This document shows, in pieces, positions 9,401 to 17,069 of a DNA stretch of 64,000 nt. Position 1 is the stretch's first letter, and each line of letters opens with the position of its first letter. Made by a program: the position numbers and the translations under genes. Below the pieces are notes generated by a model. The model searched no databases and had not been told where the DNA came from. It was given only the letters and a program-made list of their open reading frames with translations. The DNA comes from Vibrio sp. VB16 (GTDB taxonomy: Bacteria > Pseudomonadota > Gammaproteobacteria > Enterobacterales > Vibrionaceae): NCBI RefSeq assembly GCF_015594925.2, contig NZ_CP087590.1, forward strand, positions 1,240,001 to 1,304,000, written 5' to 3'.

Positions 9401-9571
9401 ACTTCTGAAATAGAGACATTTACTAAGTTGGTCGCCCCAATCATTGACTCGGGACATGTGGCGAGTTTGCATGTTTGGTTACAGAATACGGGATTGAAAT
9501 ATACAGCAGGGCGTTACTTCAGACCGGGGATGATATTTGCGTATTTACCAGAAGCATTGCAACAAAGATAA
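6467..9571 (+). CDS. Glycoside hydrolase family 116-type protein (beta-glucosidase/GBA2-like)
   Basis: This is a large protein of about 1034 residues. The N-terminal MAVGGIGSTFTLTPLGN segment matches the GGIGSG region of GH116 (bile-acid beta-glucosidase, GBA2-like) proteins. The segment KECVDYPFFNSLDVYFYGSF around Glu517 fits the family's nucleophile region (E...YPMYNTxDVHFYAS). DDTFDNLASHGISVYCASLW around Asp671 fits the acid/base region. Function is probably hydrolysis of a beta-glucoside or related sugar imported by this locus. No convincing signal peptide is seen, so it is likely cytoplasmic. Start choice: TTG, ATG and ATG codons lie at 6464, 6467 and 6470; I favour 6467 after TTAGG. Sequence outside the catalytic regions diverges from the textbook family, so the exact substrate is open. 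Confidence 0.75.
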   Translation: MMRNTIPYTSFTGVSEQICAQGNAVEFIQPWYSPISTTPNNTGMAVGGIGSTFTLTPLGNTPSFAFIPGIYIDNNDNQFNFNDFFVSVADELSTDKLAIAHLEKLAQHLHFYPALFQGKILDTSTSERALSGLIQAVKSGHFYAENQPQFVKWAIEFTTKTQAEITADPHSTRTQLLVVLDFFNGLVINNSAKRVSLTAQSDRKGIDAIAEREIEYQVLYPMAQYRYSAFSEIGIQRKVVSPIVRGDKRLCSLPIHWNEFEVTNLSDKPKTVTLVQSLKNLIGSTYAKQRPGVQDSACTLTQNPVKQSHTGYEVQVGETHGFFGVKLANQSPYQSDVDGEVLFGAQTERSLLKNQSITVSTKPSVYTVNENEAVIDALNTGRVNAHFDSGIYSGREALSALVTVQLDLEPNQSLSVRFVQVMDHNKILLQDWQSEKAYCQFYQKERRSVAIMEEVLPSIDAIEQRIITEQSHYLDQAKKAIGDNASAVSFATMAMNTLSFLAESTVWDVTDKFLVKECVDYPFFNSLDVYFYGSFSLLYLLPELDGCVMKEFSNAILAEDVTKRRFWEYEDKPHAELIDAKYEGVRAIRGAVIHDLGSPFDIQPDAYTWHNVKEWKDLAPKYVLMVYRHFKQTNDFSVVESCWQAVRESIEYLTNLIEEGDVLPLTRGTDDTFDNLASHGISVYCASLWVAGLYAGAELAKLMGREELEIEHSDLADKALSVLEQGLWDEQKGYFHFYITPIQTKHLTGTGFQELATIGLHLTGNRVVDKDILNEYLDGVQANLNESKVQSRYQAKRLLVDIAPLAFSSEYNTIIEMDSDNSFGDALLADSYLKLLGLNGLFSQDKVERALDYVYETNYKINSPKLGIANMTLENGMPHDAFQAQDVWIGVQFSVASALRLSGKNDQAVELMDTVYDALYHQSKIPFAAPEGFNCSVTVSADDLVSEFSISSTVANEWHTQLCKTECLLTDRRVNPFITSEIETFTKLVAPIIDSGHVASLHVWLQNTGLKYTAGRYFRPGMIFAYLPEALQQR

Positions 9572-9672
9572 ACGACGTAAGTATCTAAGTTTTTGTTAAG
9601 TGAAAGCAAATTCTGTTGATTAAAATACCACCAAATATGGTGTAATACCGCTCACTGAAAGCTGCCAAATCT

Positions 9673-9755
9673 CGTCATTCCCATGAAAACCAACGTCATC
9701 CCCATGAAAATGGGGATCTAAAATCACCAAGATTCCCGTTTTTACGGGAATGGCG
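9673..9755. repeat. Intergenic inverted-repeat cluster (CGTCATTCCC type)
   Basis: There are three related units: CGTCATTCCCATGAAAAC at 9673-9690; CGTCATCCCC (9694-9703) folding onto TGGGGAT (9711-9717); and ATTCCCG (9732-9738) folding onto CGGGAAT (9745-9751) in the opposite orientation (ends AATGGCG). This resembles the small palindromic CGTCATTCCCG...CGGGAATC elements dispersed in many proteobacterial intergenic regions. It lies between the GH116 stop and the operon terminator, outside any gene. Confidence 0.6.
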
Positions 9756-9787
9756 GCGAATTACTGAATACCTTGTCTTAATTGACC

Positions 9788-9816
9788 AGCATTACCGATT
9801 AAGGTGGTGCTTTTTT
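9788..9816 (+). terminator. Rho-independent terminator of the oligosaccharide operon
   Basis: AGCATTACC (9788-9796) pairs with GGTGGTGCT (9803-9811), allowing two G-U pairs in RNA, with a six-base loop. It is followed by a run of six T (9811-9816). It lies about 217 bases after the GH116 stop and in front of the convergent LacI-type gene. Confidence 0.75.
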
Positions 9817-9832
9817 AATACAAATCTGGGAA

Positions 9833-9869
9833 GTTAGCGTTAGCGAGTCACAAACTTGCTAGCGCTAAC
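9833..9869 (-). terminator. Hairpin downstream of the LacI-type gene
   Basis: GTTAGCGTTAGCGAG (9833-9847) and CTTGCTAGCGCTAAC (9855-9869) are complementary at 13 of 15 positions, with a 7-base loop. It begins 10 bases beyond the LacI-type stop codon on the minus strand. The T-tract is poor, so termination could be weak or factor-assisted; its use as a protein-binding site is not excluded. Confidence 0.45.
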
Positions 9870-9879
9870 ATTTGCTCGT

Positions 9880-10896
9880 TTAACTTCTTAAGGACCGAGT
9901 TGTCTGACGTACAATCAAATCTATCGGTGGCAACCTATCTTCATGCCGATCCCCGCTTAAGAAATTTAAGATTGAGTTGGCAGAAACGGTGCCAATCTCT
10001 TCTATTGGTTGCCTTAATGTGGTTAAGCCCGGCGTGAAGTATTGCGAGGTAGGTAAATCATCCAAACCAATCACTGAGATATCATCAGGTACGCTAAGAC
10101 CGTGATCATGGATGGCTTTAATTACACCATATGCACTGAGATCATTCGCGGCGAATATTGCCGTGACTTTGGCTTTATCATCGTTGAGTAATTCAACCGT
10201 TTGCTTATAAGCGAGAGCCGAACTAAAATCTCCTTGTTTGATTAGCCTTTGGTTCGGTCTTAGTCCGGCTTCTTTCAAGGCTCTTTTATACCCATCAAAT
10301 CGATGCAATGAGTCAGGTTGAGACGCCAGTCCCTTTATGTGTCCAATGTTTGAATGACCAAGCTGAAGCAGGTGAAGTGTTGCCATATATCCTGCTAACT
10401 CGTTATCAATATTAATACAGCGTATTTTGCTTGCTTTTACATCATAACCTACGGCAACGATAGGTATTTCATTTGAAAATTCAATAAGTTGGTTGTTTGT
10501 TAAGTTACCAGTGACGATAATAAGACCATCAATATTTTGCTGTTTTAAGCTTGCTAATGCATAGGTTTCAAGTTTCTTATCCCAGTGACCAGAGGCAATA
10601 GTTAACTGATATCCCTGCGAAATAAGTACTTTTTCCATATCGTTTAAAATTTGGCTGGTGAACGGACTATCGGGATGCTGAACGAGAGCCCCAATCGTCA
10701 TCGAACGACGATTGCCTGTAATTGCAGGTTGATAAACGGGTTTGTAATCTAATGCGTTGATGGCATCTTCAATCTTGTGGCTTTTTTCATCTGAAACAAA
10801 CGTCGTTCTATTTAAAAATCGAGAAACAGTGGCAGGCGATACGCCGGCAAGTTTAGCTACATCGTATACGGTAGCGGTTTCTTTTTTCTTTCTCAT
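9880..10896 (-). CDS. LacI-family transcriptional regulator
   Basis: This 338-residue regulator carries the N-terminal helix-turn-helix TVYDVAKLAGVSPATVSRFLNR (about residues 8-29), followed by the periplasmic-binding-protein-like sensor domain (SMTIGALVQHPDSPFTSQIL; later VTAIFAANDLSAYGVIKA and SVIGLDDLPTSQYFTPGLTTLRQP). The reading frame extends nine codons upstream to a GTG, but the ATG at 10896 directly precedes RKKKETATVYDV and is the usual LacI-type beginning. It is convergent with the oligosaccharide operon and most likely represses it in response to an imported sugar; the main operator would be upstream of the window. A LacI-type palindrome lies in its own upstream region (11065-11078). 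Confidence 0.9.
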   Translation of the reverse strand: MRKKKETATVYDVAKLAGVSPATVSRFLNRTTFVSDEKSHKIEDAINALDYKPVYQPAITGNRRSMTIGALVQHPDSPFTSQILNDMEKVLISQGYQLTIASGHWDKKLETYALASLKQQNIDGLIIVTGNLTNNQLIEFSNEIPIVAVGYDVKASKIRCINIDNELAGYMATLHLLQLGHSNIGHIKGLASQPDSLHRFDGYKRALKEAGLRPNQRLIKQGDFSSALAYKQTVELLNDDKAKVTAIFAANDLSAYGVIKAIHDHGLSVPDDISVIGLDDLPTSQYFTPGLTTLRQPIEEIGTVSANSILNFLSGDRHEDRLPPIDLIVRQTTRSLRS

Positions 10897-11278
10897 AATA
10901 AATAACCTAATTAAAGTGTTCACTTATGAATTACCGTTGATTATTTTATCATAAAGCATTCAAAATTGGGAAAAAATACATTGAACAAACGTTCATTTTT
11001 GGAGTGCTAGGCTTAACAAATTTTTGCGTTATGTGACGTGTTCATATTTTTTATCACCCCATTATGAAACCGTTTTCTTAGCGAGTGTTAGCATGTGTGC
11101 TTAATTTTTTAACCTTATGTATTTAAGCTGTTTTTTTCTATATCTTACGTGTGTAGTCTTGAGGTATGACAGTTTTGTTTCATAGATTTTTTGAGTGACC
11201 ATTCTGTGAGCATTGATATGGAAAGTAGACGTGGTTTTATGGGGTAATAGTGTAAATATTTATCGTCGAGTTATAAAA
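10897..11278. other. Divergent intergenic region between lacI-type gene and chemoreceptor gene
   Basis: These 382 AT-rich bases hold no credible gene. They contain the LacI-operator-like palindrome at 11065-11078 and a second dyad, TGAAC-AAAC-GTTCA, at 10982-10995. Promoters for both the regulator and the chemoreceptor should lie here; no strong -35/-10 pair stands out. Confidence 0.55.
11065..11078. promoter_or_regulatory. LacI-family operator-like site
   Basis: TGAAACCGTTTTCT matches the generic LacI/GalR-family operator pattern TGAAANCGNTTTCA at all defined positions except the last. It lies 169 bases upstream of the regulator's start and about 200 bases before the chemoreceptor start, so it could mediate autoregulation or bring the chemoreceptor under the sugar regulator. 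Confidence 0.5.
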
Positions 11279-13267
11279 GTGAAAAGTTTATCTATTGTAT
11301 CTAGGATATATCTAGGGTTCGTATTATTGATATCAATTATGGTATTAATATCGTGGTTTAGTTTGGGTTTAATCAAAGGGTCAGCGGACAGAATGGAGAT
11401 GATTAATAATGAATCCACGCCTTTAGTCGTACATTCAAGCCAATTGAAAGTGGCCTTGCTCAATATTAATCGCAGTTTAACGCCTTACTTATTCATTTCT
11501 TATATTGATGAATTAGAGCAAGCGAATAAAGCGATTGAATCGTCGGTTAGCAATTATCACAATGAATTGCAATGGTTCATTCAGCATGCTGATGTAAATA
11601 GTGAACTTAATCAATATGTTGATGCTATTTCATCGAGTAGTAAATGGGTTGTTGAACAACTTAATGATGTAACGACGACTCACGCTCAATTTATCGATAT
11701 CAACGAACAAAGCCTGTATGCACAATCTGATGCGGCAATGCTATTACAGCAGGTGAGCAATGAATTACAAGCCCAATCATCTCGTTCAGGGGCAGACAAG
11801 ACAGTAATAGAACAATTGCAGAGCCAAGTAAGCTTGATTGAATCTCAATCGAAGGTTATTTTTTCGTTAAAAGACCCAATAGAACTTAAACCTGAGACGA
11901 AAAATTTTAAACGAAGAGAACAGGTATACTCAGAATTGTTACGGAAGGTTCAAGATAATAACCCTGAGATGTATTCAAATCTTAAAGGGGGGTTGAATGC
12001 AGTTCAATCATTGGTTTTCTCTGATACTGGCGCGGTTACCCTCTATCTTCAGTCGATGGAGTTGAATAATCATACTCATTCTCTACGGTTAGAACTAGAA
12101 ACAGAGTTAGATAATCAATTAAAGGAAATTGAAACAATGGCAATATTTGCCACAAATAACGCCAATTCTTTGTTTGAAATATCGAAGCGCCAACTTAAGC
12201 AGTCGACTATCTCCATTATTGCGGCAGTGTTGACCGCGACATCGTTAGCGTGTGCTATCGGTTGGATTGTCGCGCGGTCAATCAAGGTGCCGAGTAAACA
12301 AATAAACGGTGCTTTGGATGACGTAGCCAATAAAAACCTTGCAGTACGAGTGCATTATCACGCTCACAATGAGTTAGGGCAGGTCGCTAGCAAGGTTAAT
12401 TTGATGATTGAGCAACTATCAATGGTTATAAATCAATTGAGTTTGTCATCGAATAATCTCAATGGGGCATCGATAGAAAACCAGACAACGAGTGACAGCC
12501 TTAGCTCTGCGATCGAAGAGCAAACGGCGCAAATCTTACAAGTGGCTTCCGCAATGGAAGAGATAGAACACGCGGTAGTTGAGATTGCAAACGCTTCGAA
12601 TGACTCTTTTAACTTGGTAACCAATGCGGTTGCCTGTTCGGATAAAGGTAAGGCGTTAATGGACGTTAACGTTCAACTAATTGAGCAACTTTCGGTTCAA
12701 TTAGCGAGTTCGGCAGAAAGCATCCAACAATTGGAAATGGAGAGTGCAAGTATAGGTTCGATACTTGATGTCATTTCAAATATTTCAGAGCAGACCAATT
12801 TATTGGCTTTGAACGCGGCGATAGAGGCGGCAAGAGCGGGGGAACAAGGACGAGGCTTTGCGGTTGTGGCTGACGAGGTGCGAGTACTTGCCTCGAAGAC
12901 GACAAGCTCGACGGTAGAAATAAAACGAAAAATAGATTCTTTAAAGAAAAGTGCCGAGATCACTGTATCCAAAATTGCGGCGTGTAGTGATTATATGAAC
13001 GAGTACAGTGGACATGCCGATGGGGTAAATTTGGCGCTATCTGAGGTGCATCAATTTCTAGGTAAAATAGAAGAGAGTAGTCATCAGATCGCGGCCGCGA
13101 CGAACCAACATAAACTCGCCGCGACAGAGGTTACTACAAACGTTGCTCATATCCACGGATTAGCACAAGACACGACCCAGAGTGCACATAGTTTAGTTTT
13201 ATTAAGTGAGAAATTAGAAAACATGGCTGAACAGCAATCTAATTTAACAAAATCGTTTCACTTATAG
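11279..13267 (+). CDS. Methyl-accepting chemotaxis protein
   Basis: This inner-membrane chemoreceptor of about 662 residues has a first membrane helix close to the N terminus (YLGFVLLISIMVLISWFSLGL), then a helical periplasmic domain of about 280 residues. A second helix (IIAAVLTATSLACAIGWIVA) is followed by a HAMP linker and the signalling hairpin with ISEQTNLLALNAAIEAARAGEQGRGFAVVADEVRVLA, the CheW/CheA contact tip. The C terminus has no CheR-docking pentapeptide. The frame is open from a TTG at 11213; I favour the GTG at 11279 because the protein then begins VKSLSIVSRIYLGF, with GAG just upstream. Ligand unknown. Its position next to a sugar-locus regulator suggests, but does not show, sugar taxis. 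Confidence 0.9.
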   Translation: MKSLSIVSRIYLGFVLLISIMVLISWFSLGLIKGSADRMEMINNESTPLVVHSSQLKVALLNINRSLTPYLFISYIDELEQANKAIESSVSNYHNELQWFIQHADVNSELNQYVDAISSSSKWVVEQLNDVTTTHAQFIDINEQSLYAQSDAAMLLQQVSNELQAQSSRSGADKTVIEQLQSQVSLIESQSKVIFSLKDPIELKPETKNFKRREQVYSELLRKVQDNNPEMYSNLKGGLNAVQSLVFSDTGAVTLYLQSMELNNHTHSLRLELETELDNQLKEIETMAIFATNNANSLFEISKRQLKQSTISIIAAVLTATSLACAIGWIVARSIKVPSKQINGALDDVANKNLAVRVHYHAHNELGQVASKVNLMIEQLSMVINQLSLSSNNLNGASIENQTTSDSLSSAIEEQTAQILQVASAMEEIEHAVVEIANASNDSFNLVTNAVACSDKGKALMDVNVQLIEQLSVQLASSAESIQQLEMESASIGSILDVISNISEQTNLLALNAAIEAARAGEQGRGFAVVADEVRVLASKTTSSTVEIKRKIDSLKKSAEITVSKIAACSDYMNEYSGHADGVNLALSEVHQFLGKIEESSHQIAAATNQHKLAATEVTTNVAHIHGLAQDTTQSAHSLVLLSEKLENMAEQQSNLTKSFHL

Positions 13268-13520
13268 CGAAGTTTTCATTTTTATTGGGCTTAGATAAAG
13301 CGTAAAAACCCCGATTTTTAAAGGGTTACAAGTACGTTATAACCAAGTAGTACCTCTTAATAGTTATTTCTTATTGAATAAATTGGTGTTATCTATTTGT
13401 AAAATCAGTAAATTAGGTAACAATATAGTTTATAGGTTGAAAGATGTTATTCGCTAGTTTCGGTTAATCAATACGAGCTTCCGGATAGATACATGCTAGA
13501 TAGGTTTGAGGAGATAAGTA

Positions 13521-13937
13521 ATGGAAACACTAAAAGTTAAAGACTACATGGATAATCACGCGGTTAAATTTAGCCCTGAAATGTCTCTTTCTGCCGCGCT
13601 AGATAAAGTCATGAAATCAAACCATATGGGTGGTCCTGTTGTAGACGCCGATGGAAAGGTTATAGGATTCATTTCAGAGCAGGATTTATTAGCGAATTTG
13701 ATGAAGGTAGCGTATACCAGCCAAGAAACGCATATTGTTAGTGATTGCATGTACAAAGAGGTTCTTTCTGTTAGTCCAGATCTCGGTATATTTGAATTGG
13801 CGGCGATGATGAAAGTCGGAAAACCGAAAGTTTATCCTGTTGTAGACAAAGGGAAGTTACTCGGAATTATTACGCGGCGCGATGTGTTAACCGCGATTGG
13901 TAAGGCGTTAGAGACGAGTTTCAAAAATCAGCTTTAA
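13521..13937 (+). CDS. Two-CBS-domain protein
   Basis: The 138-residue protein consists almost entirely of a CBS-domain pair. Domain one includes VKDYMDNHAVKFSPEMSLSAALDKVM...GGPVVDADGKVIGFISEQDLL; domain two includes VSDCMYKEVLSVSPDLGIFELAAMM...YPVVDKGKLLGIITRRDVL. Such Bateman modules bind adenine nucleotides and usually regulate a partner; no catalytic domain is fused. GAGGAG precedes the ATG. It is monocistronic, with a strong terminator directly after it, so the partner cannot be inferred from context. Confidence 0.88.
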   Translation: METLKVKDYMDNHAVKFSPEMSLSAALDKVMKSNHMGGPVVDADGKVIGFISEQDLLANLMKVAYTSQETHIVSDCMYKEVLSVSPDLGIFELAAMMKVGKPKVYPVVDKGKLLGIITRRDVLTAIGKALETSFKNQL

Positions 13938-13950
13938 AGGTATAAAAAAA

Positions 13951-13982
13951 CAAAAGGCGCATTAAGCGCCTTTTGTTTTTTT
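13951..13982 (+). terminator. Rho-independent terminator after the CBS gene
   Basis: CAAAAGGCGC (13951-13960), loop ATTAA, and GCGCCTTTTG (13966-13975) form a perfect 10-bp stem followed by seven T. It starts 14 bases after the stop codon. Confidence 0.92.
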
Positions 13983-14007
13983 GATATGAACGTAAAAAGG
14001 AAGACGA

Positions 14008-15477
14008 ATGAGTACACAAACCGCGAAATTTGTTGAAGGTTCAACGATGAGACATATTTTGGTGATGTCTGGAACCGCTTCAATAGGTTTAATGGCGTTG
14101 TTTGTGGTTGACCTGATGGATATGTTGTTTATCAGTATGTTAGGTCAGGTAGAGTTGGCGGCAGCGGTAGGGTTTGCGGGCACATTAACCTTTTTCTCTA
14201 CCTCGGTTTCTATTGGTTCTTCTATTGCTATGGGGGCGCTCGTCTCTAAAGCGTTAGGGGCCAAAAAACGGCAATATGCCAGGCAGATAGCCGCGAGCAC
14301 GCTGGTGGTCGCTTTTGTCATAAGCGTTGTCGTAACCAGTATTATGTTCGTTAATATATCTGAATTGTTGGCTGCCATCGGGGCGACAGGCTTTGCGGCA
14401 GAACGTGCAGAAGCTTACTTGCAGATTCTGTTGCCGAGTAGTCCATTTATAGCATTGGCTATGGTTGCAGGCGCCGGGCTGCGTGCCGTCGGAGACGCAA
14501 AGCGCTCGATGTGGGCAACGTTAGCTGGTGGGATAATCAACGCCATTTTAGATCCTTTGTTTATCTTCGGTTTCGGTTGGAATGTAGAGGGCGCTGCCGC
14601 CGCGTCAGTAGTGGCACGTTTTACTGTGCTTGTTTTTTCGATGGTTCCTTTGGTTCGAATTCATGATCTCGTTGGGCGACCTCAGTTTGGGATAGTGAAA
14701 GAGCATCTACCGACAATATTGGCTATCGCTTTACCTGCTATTATAACCAATACGGCAACCCCCATTGGTAACGCGATTGTCACCACAAACATTGCCCAAT
14801 TTGGCGAGAACTTCGTAGCAGGCTTTGCCGTAATCGGCCGCATAATGCCGGTTGCGTTTGCTGTGATCTTTGCGCTTTCAGGCGCGGTAGGGCCCATTAT
14901 TGGTCAAAATTACGGTGCAGGGCGTTTAGATAGAGTGAAAGAGACGCTTTATAACGCCCTTATTTTTGTCACTATTTATTGTATATCGGTTACCGCTATT
15001 CTTTATATGGCCCAGGGCTTGATTATTTCAAGTTTTTCTTTAACTGGAGATGCAGCGATATTGGTTTCTGCATTCTGTTCCTTTGTTGCCTTAACGTTCG
15101 TATTCAATGGGGCGTTATTTGTCGCTAACGCGTCGTTCAATAATTTGGGTAAACCTTTCTATTCAACCAGTTTAAATCTAGGTAAAGCGACCTTAGGTAC
15201 GTTGCCGTTTGTGTACTTTGGCGCGCAGTGGTTTGGCGCTCTTGGGGTCATTTATGGCCAAGCCGCAGGGAGTATTTTATTTGGTATTATCGGAATCATC
15301 GTTTTACGTAAACATATTGGTGATTTGATGACCGATGTTATCGTCGATGTTGATGTGATCGACCCCGCAGTGAAGTGCGTTACAATGACGCCATTTAGCT
15401 CGACGGATGTGGTCGCTGCTGAAGAACTTCCTGTCCAACAGTTTGATTTAGTGTCAAGAAATCAAAATGTAAACTGA
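14008..15477 (+). CDS. MATE-family multidrug/cation efflux transporter
   Basis: This 489-residue polytopic inner-membrane protein has about 12 helices. It shows the two-fold repeated MATE pattern: GFAGTLTFFSTSVSIGSSIAMGALVSKALGA near residue 50 and, in the second half, VIFALSGAVGPIIGQNYGAGRLDRV (about 290-315). MATE proteins export cationic compounds in exchange for Na+ or H+. The tail after about residue 445 is hydrophilic (DVIVDVDVIDPAVK...). The start is well supported by AAGGAAG just before the ATG. It is preceded by the CBS-gene terminator, so it has its own promoter within the short gap, or readthrough. Substrate unknown. Confidence 0.88.
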   Translation: MSTQTAKFVEGSTMRHILVMSGTASIGLMALFVVDLMDMLFISMLGQVELAAAVGFAGTLTFFSTSVSIGSSIAMGALVSKALGAKKRQYARQIAASTLVVAFVISVVVTSIMFVNISELLAAIGATGFAAERAEAYLQILLPSSPFIALAMVAGAGLRAVGDAKRSMWATLAGGIINAILDPLFIFGFGWNVEGAAAASVVARFTVLVFSMVPLVRIHDLVGRPQFGIVKEHLPTILAIALPAIITNTATPIGNAIVTTNIAQFGENFVAGFAVIGRIMPVAFAVIFALSGAVGPIIGQNYGAGRLDRVKETLYNALIFVTIYCISVTAILYMAQGLIISSFSLTGDAAILVSAFCSFVALTFVFNGALFVANASFNNLGKPFYSTSLNLGKATLGTLPFVYFGAQWFGALGVIYGQAAGSILFGIIGIIVLRKHIGDLMTDVIVDVDVIDPAVKCVTMTPFSSTDVVAAEELPVQQFDLVSRNQNVN

Positions 15478-15587
15478 CGTGTGTCATGATATATATGTTT
15501 TTTAATGATTTTTATTGTTGAATTGTAGGAAGTTTGATCTACGACTACAAATTGAGTTGAGGAATTGCCACATAATGAACACAGATT

Positions 15588-15614
15588 GATCGGCGCCAGC
15601 CGGTCTTAATTTTT
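15588..15614 (+). terminator. Terminator-like hairpin between MATE and DASS genes
   Basis: GATCGGC (15588-15594), loop GCCA, and GCCGGTC (15599-15605) form a 7-bp stem with one G-U pair, followed by TTAATTTTT. It is 110 bases after the MATE stop and about 32 bases before the DASS start. It may end the MATE transcript or act as an attenuator in the DASS leader. Confidence 0.5.
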
Positions 15615-15645
15615 GGAATCTGTAAGATGGAATTGTAACCACTCT

Positions 15646-17064
15646 ATGCGACAATATATGAAGTATCTCATCCCCTTGATCATCCCTCTATTTATTTTAG
15701 TTTTACCTTTATCAGCATTTCCTTTTGACGGTATGACAATCATTCAACAGCGTGTAATTGCGATCTTTTTACTTGCTGCTTTGTGCTGGGTTTTCGAACC
15801 AATCCCTATCTACGCAACCTCGGTTGTGATTATTGTTCTAGAGTTATTGTTGCTTTCAAATAAGGGCATTATCTTTTTTCGTCTTGGAGAAGGAACACCA
15901 GAGTTTGGAACACTACTGAGCTACAAAGACATTATGGCTACGTTTGCTAGCCCAATAATTATGCTCTTTTTAGGTGGTTTTTTTCTCGCTATGGCCGCCA
16001 CCAAATATCGTCTAGATGTCAACCTAGCTCGTGTGTTGCTTAAGCCGTTTGGCTCAGATCCTAAGTATGTAATGCTTGGTCTGATGCTTATAACTGGCAT
16101 CTTCTCCATGTTCATGTCTAATACGGCGACCACGGCGATGATGTTATCTATTCTAACGCCTGTTATTGCTGTTTTTAGTCGAAATGACCCAGGTCGAATC
16201 GCCTTTGCACTTTGTATTCCGGTTGCCGCTAATATCGGTGGTATCGGTACGCCTATTGGTACCCCACCTAACGCTATTGCACTTAAATACTTGGTCGGTG
16301 ACAACCTGATCACATTTGGCGAATGGATGACATTTGGTGTACCGTTCGTCATCATTATGATGGCACTGGCTTGGTTCTTAATTAATAAACTTTATGGTGC
16401 GGATACCAAGTCGATCGATTTGAATATCAAAGGTAAATTCCTTAAAACACCAAAAGCGATCACGGTATATATTACGTTTGGTACAACAATTGTGCTTTGG
16501 TTAATGGGCTCTTCTCACGGAATGAACTCTTATACTGTTGCCTTGATTCCCGTCGCGATTTTCTCGATTACCGGCATTATCAATAAAGAAGATCTTAAGA
16601 AAATTTCATGGGATGTTTTATGGTTGGTATCCGGTGGTATTGCATTAGGTCTTGCCTTAGATAAGACGGGTCTTGCTAGGCTTATGGTGCACAGTATTCC
16701 GTTTGATGAATACTCACCATATATTGTCCTATTCGGCGCGGCATTCCTCTGTTTGACTATGGCAAACTTCATGTCACATACGGCAACTGCTAACTTGTTG
16801 ATGCCAATCATGGCAGCACTGGGTGCTTCAATGACTTCTCTCGCACCATTGGGTGGACAGATGACATTGATCCTCGTCGTCACGTTTGCGGCTTCGTTAG
16901 GGATGTCTTTACCTATTAGTACTCCACCAAACGCATTAGCTCATGCAACGGGTAACGTTGAAAGTGGCCAGATGGCGAAAGTGGGCGTGATAATGGGTGT
17001 GATTGGTGTCCTGGGCAGCTTTGTTTTGGTCTGGATACTCAACGTCGTTGGTTTTATCGGATAA
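15646..17064 (+). CDS. DASS/SLC13-family sodium-coupled anion transporter
   Basis: This polytopic inner-membrane protein of about 472 residues belongs to the divalent anion:Na+ symporter family. The two inverted-repeat signatures are visible: FMSNTATTAMML with GGIGTPIGTPPNAIAL in the first half, and FMSHTATANLLMPI with GMSLPISTPPNALAHATG in the second. The second Ser-Asn-Thr motif reads Ser-His-Thr. Members import C4-dicarboxylates, citrate or sulfate; which applies here is not clear. The frame reaches back to a TTG at 15613, but the ATG at 15646 (MRQYMKYLIPL) or 15658 gives a more usual N terminus. Only five bases separate it from the histidine kinase gene, implying joint expression and possibly transporter-linked sensing. 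Confidence 0.87.
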   Translation: MRQYMKYLIPLIIPLFILVLPLSAFPFDGMTIIQQRVIAIFLLAALCWVFEPIPIYATSVVIIVLELLLLSNKGIIFFRLGEGTPEFGTLLSYKDIMATFASPIIMLFLGGFFLAMAATKYRLDVNLARVLLKPFGSDPKYVMLGLMLITGIFSMFMSNTATTAMMLSILTPVIAVFSRNDPGRIAFALCIPVAANIGGIGTPIGTPPNAIALKYLVGDNLITFGEWMTFGVPFVIIMMALAWFLINKLYGADTKSIDLNIKGKFLKTPKAITVYITFGTTIVLWLMGSSHGMNSYTVALIPVAIFSITGIINKEDLKKISWDVLWLVSGGIALGLALDKTGLARLMVHSIPFDEYSPYIVLFGAAFLCLTMANFMSHTATANLLMPIMAALGASMTSLAPLGGQMTLILVVTFAASLGMSLPISTPPNALAHATGNVESGQMAKVGVIMGVIGVLGSFVLVWILNVVGFIG

Positions 17065-17069
17065 CCTAT

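Noticed and set aside
11213..11278. TTG at 11213 as the chemoreceptor start
   Set aside because: It would add 22 residues unlike a chemoreceptor N terminus in front of the first membrane helix; GTG at 11279 gives the normal short cytoplasmic tail, though this is not proven.
13300..13340. Terminator after the first chemoreceptor gene
   Set aside because: AACCC/GGGTT gives only a 5-bp stem with a 10-base loop and no T-run; too weak to call.
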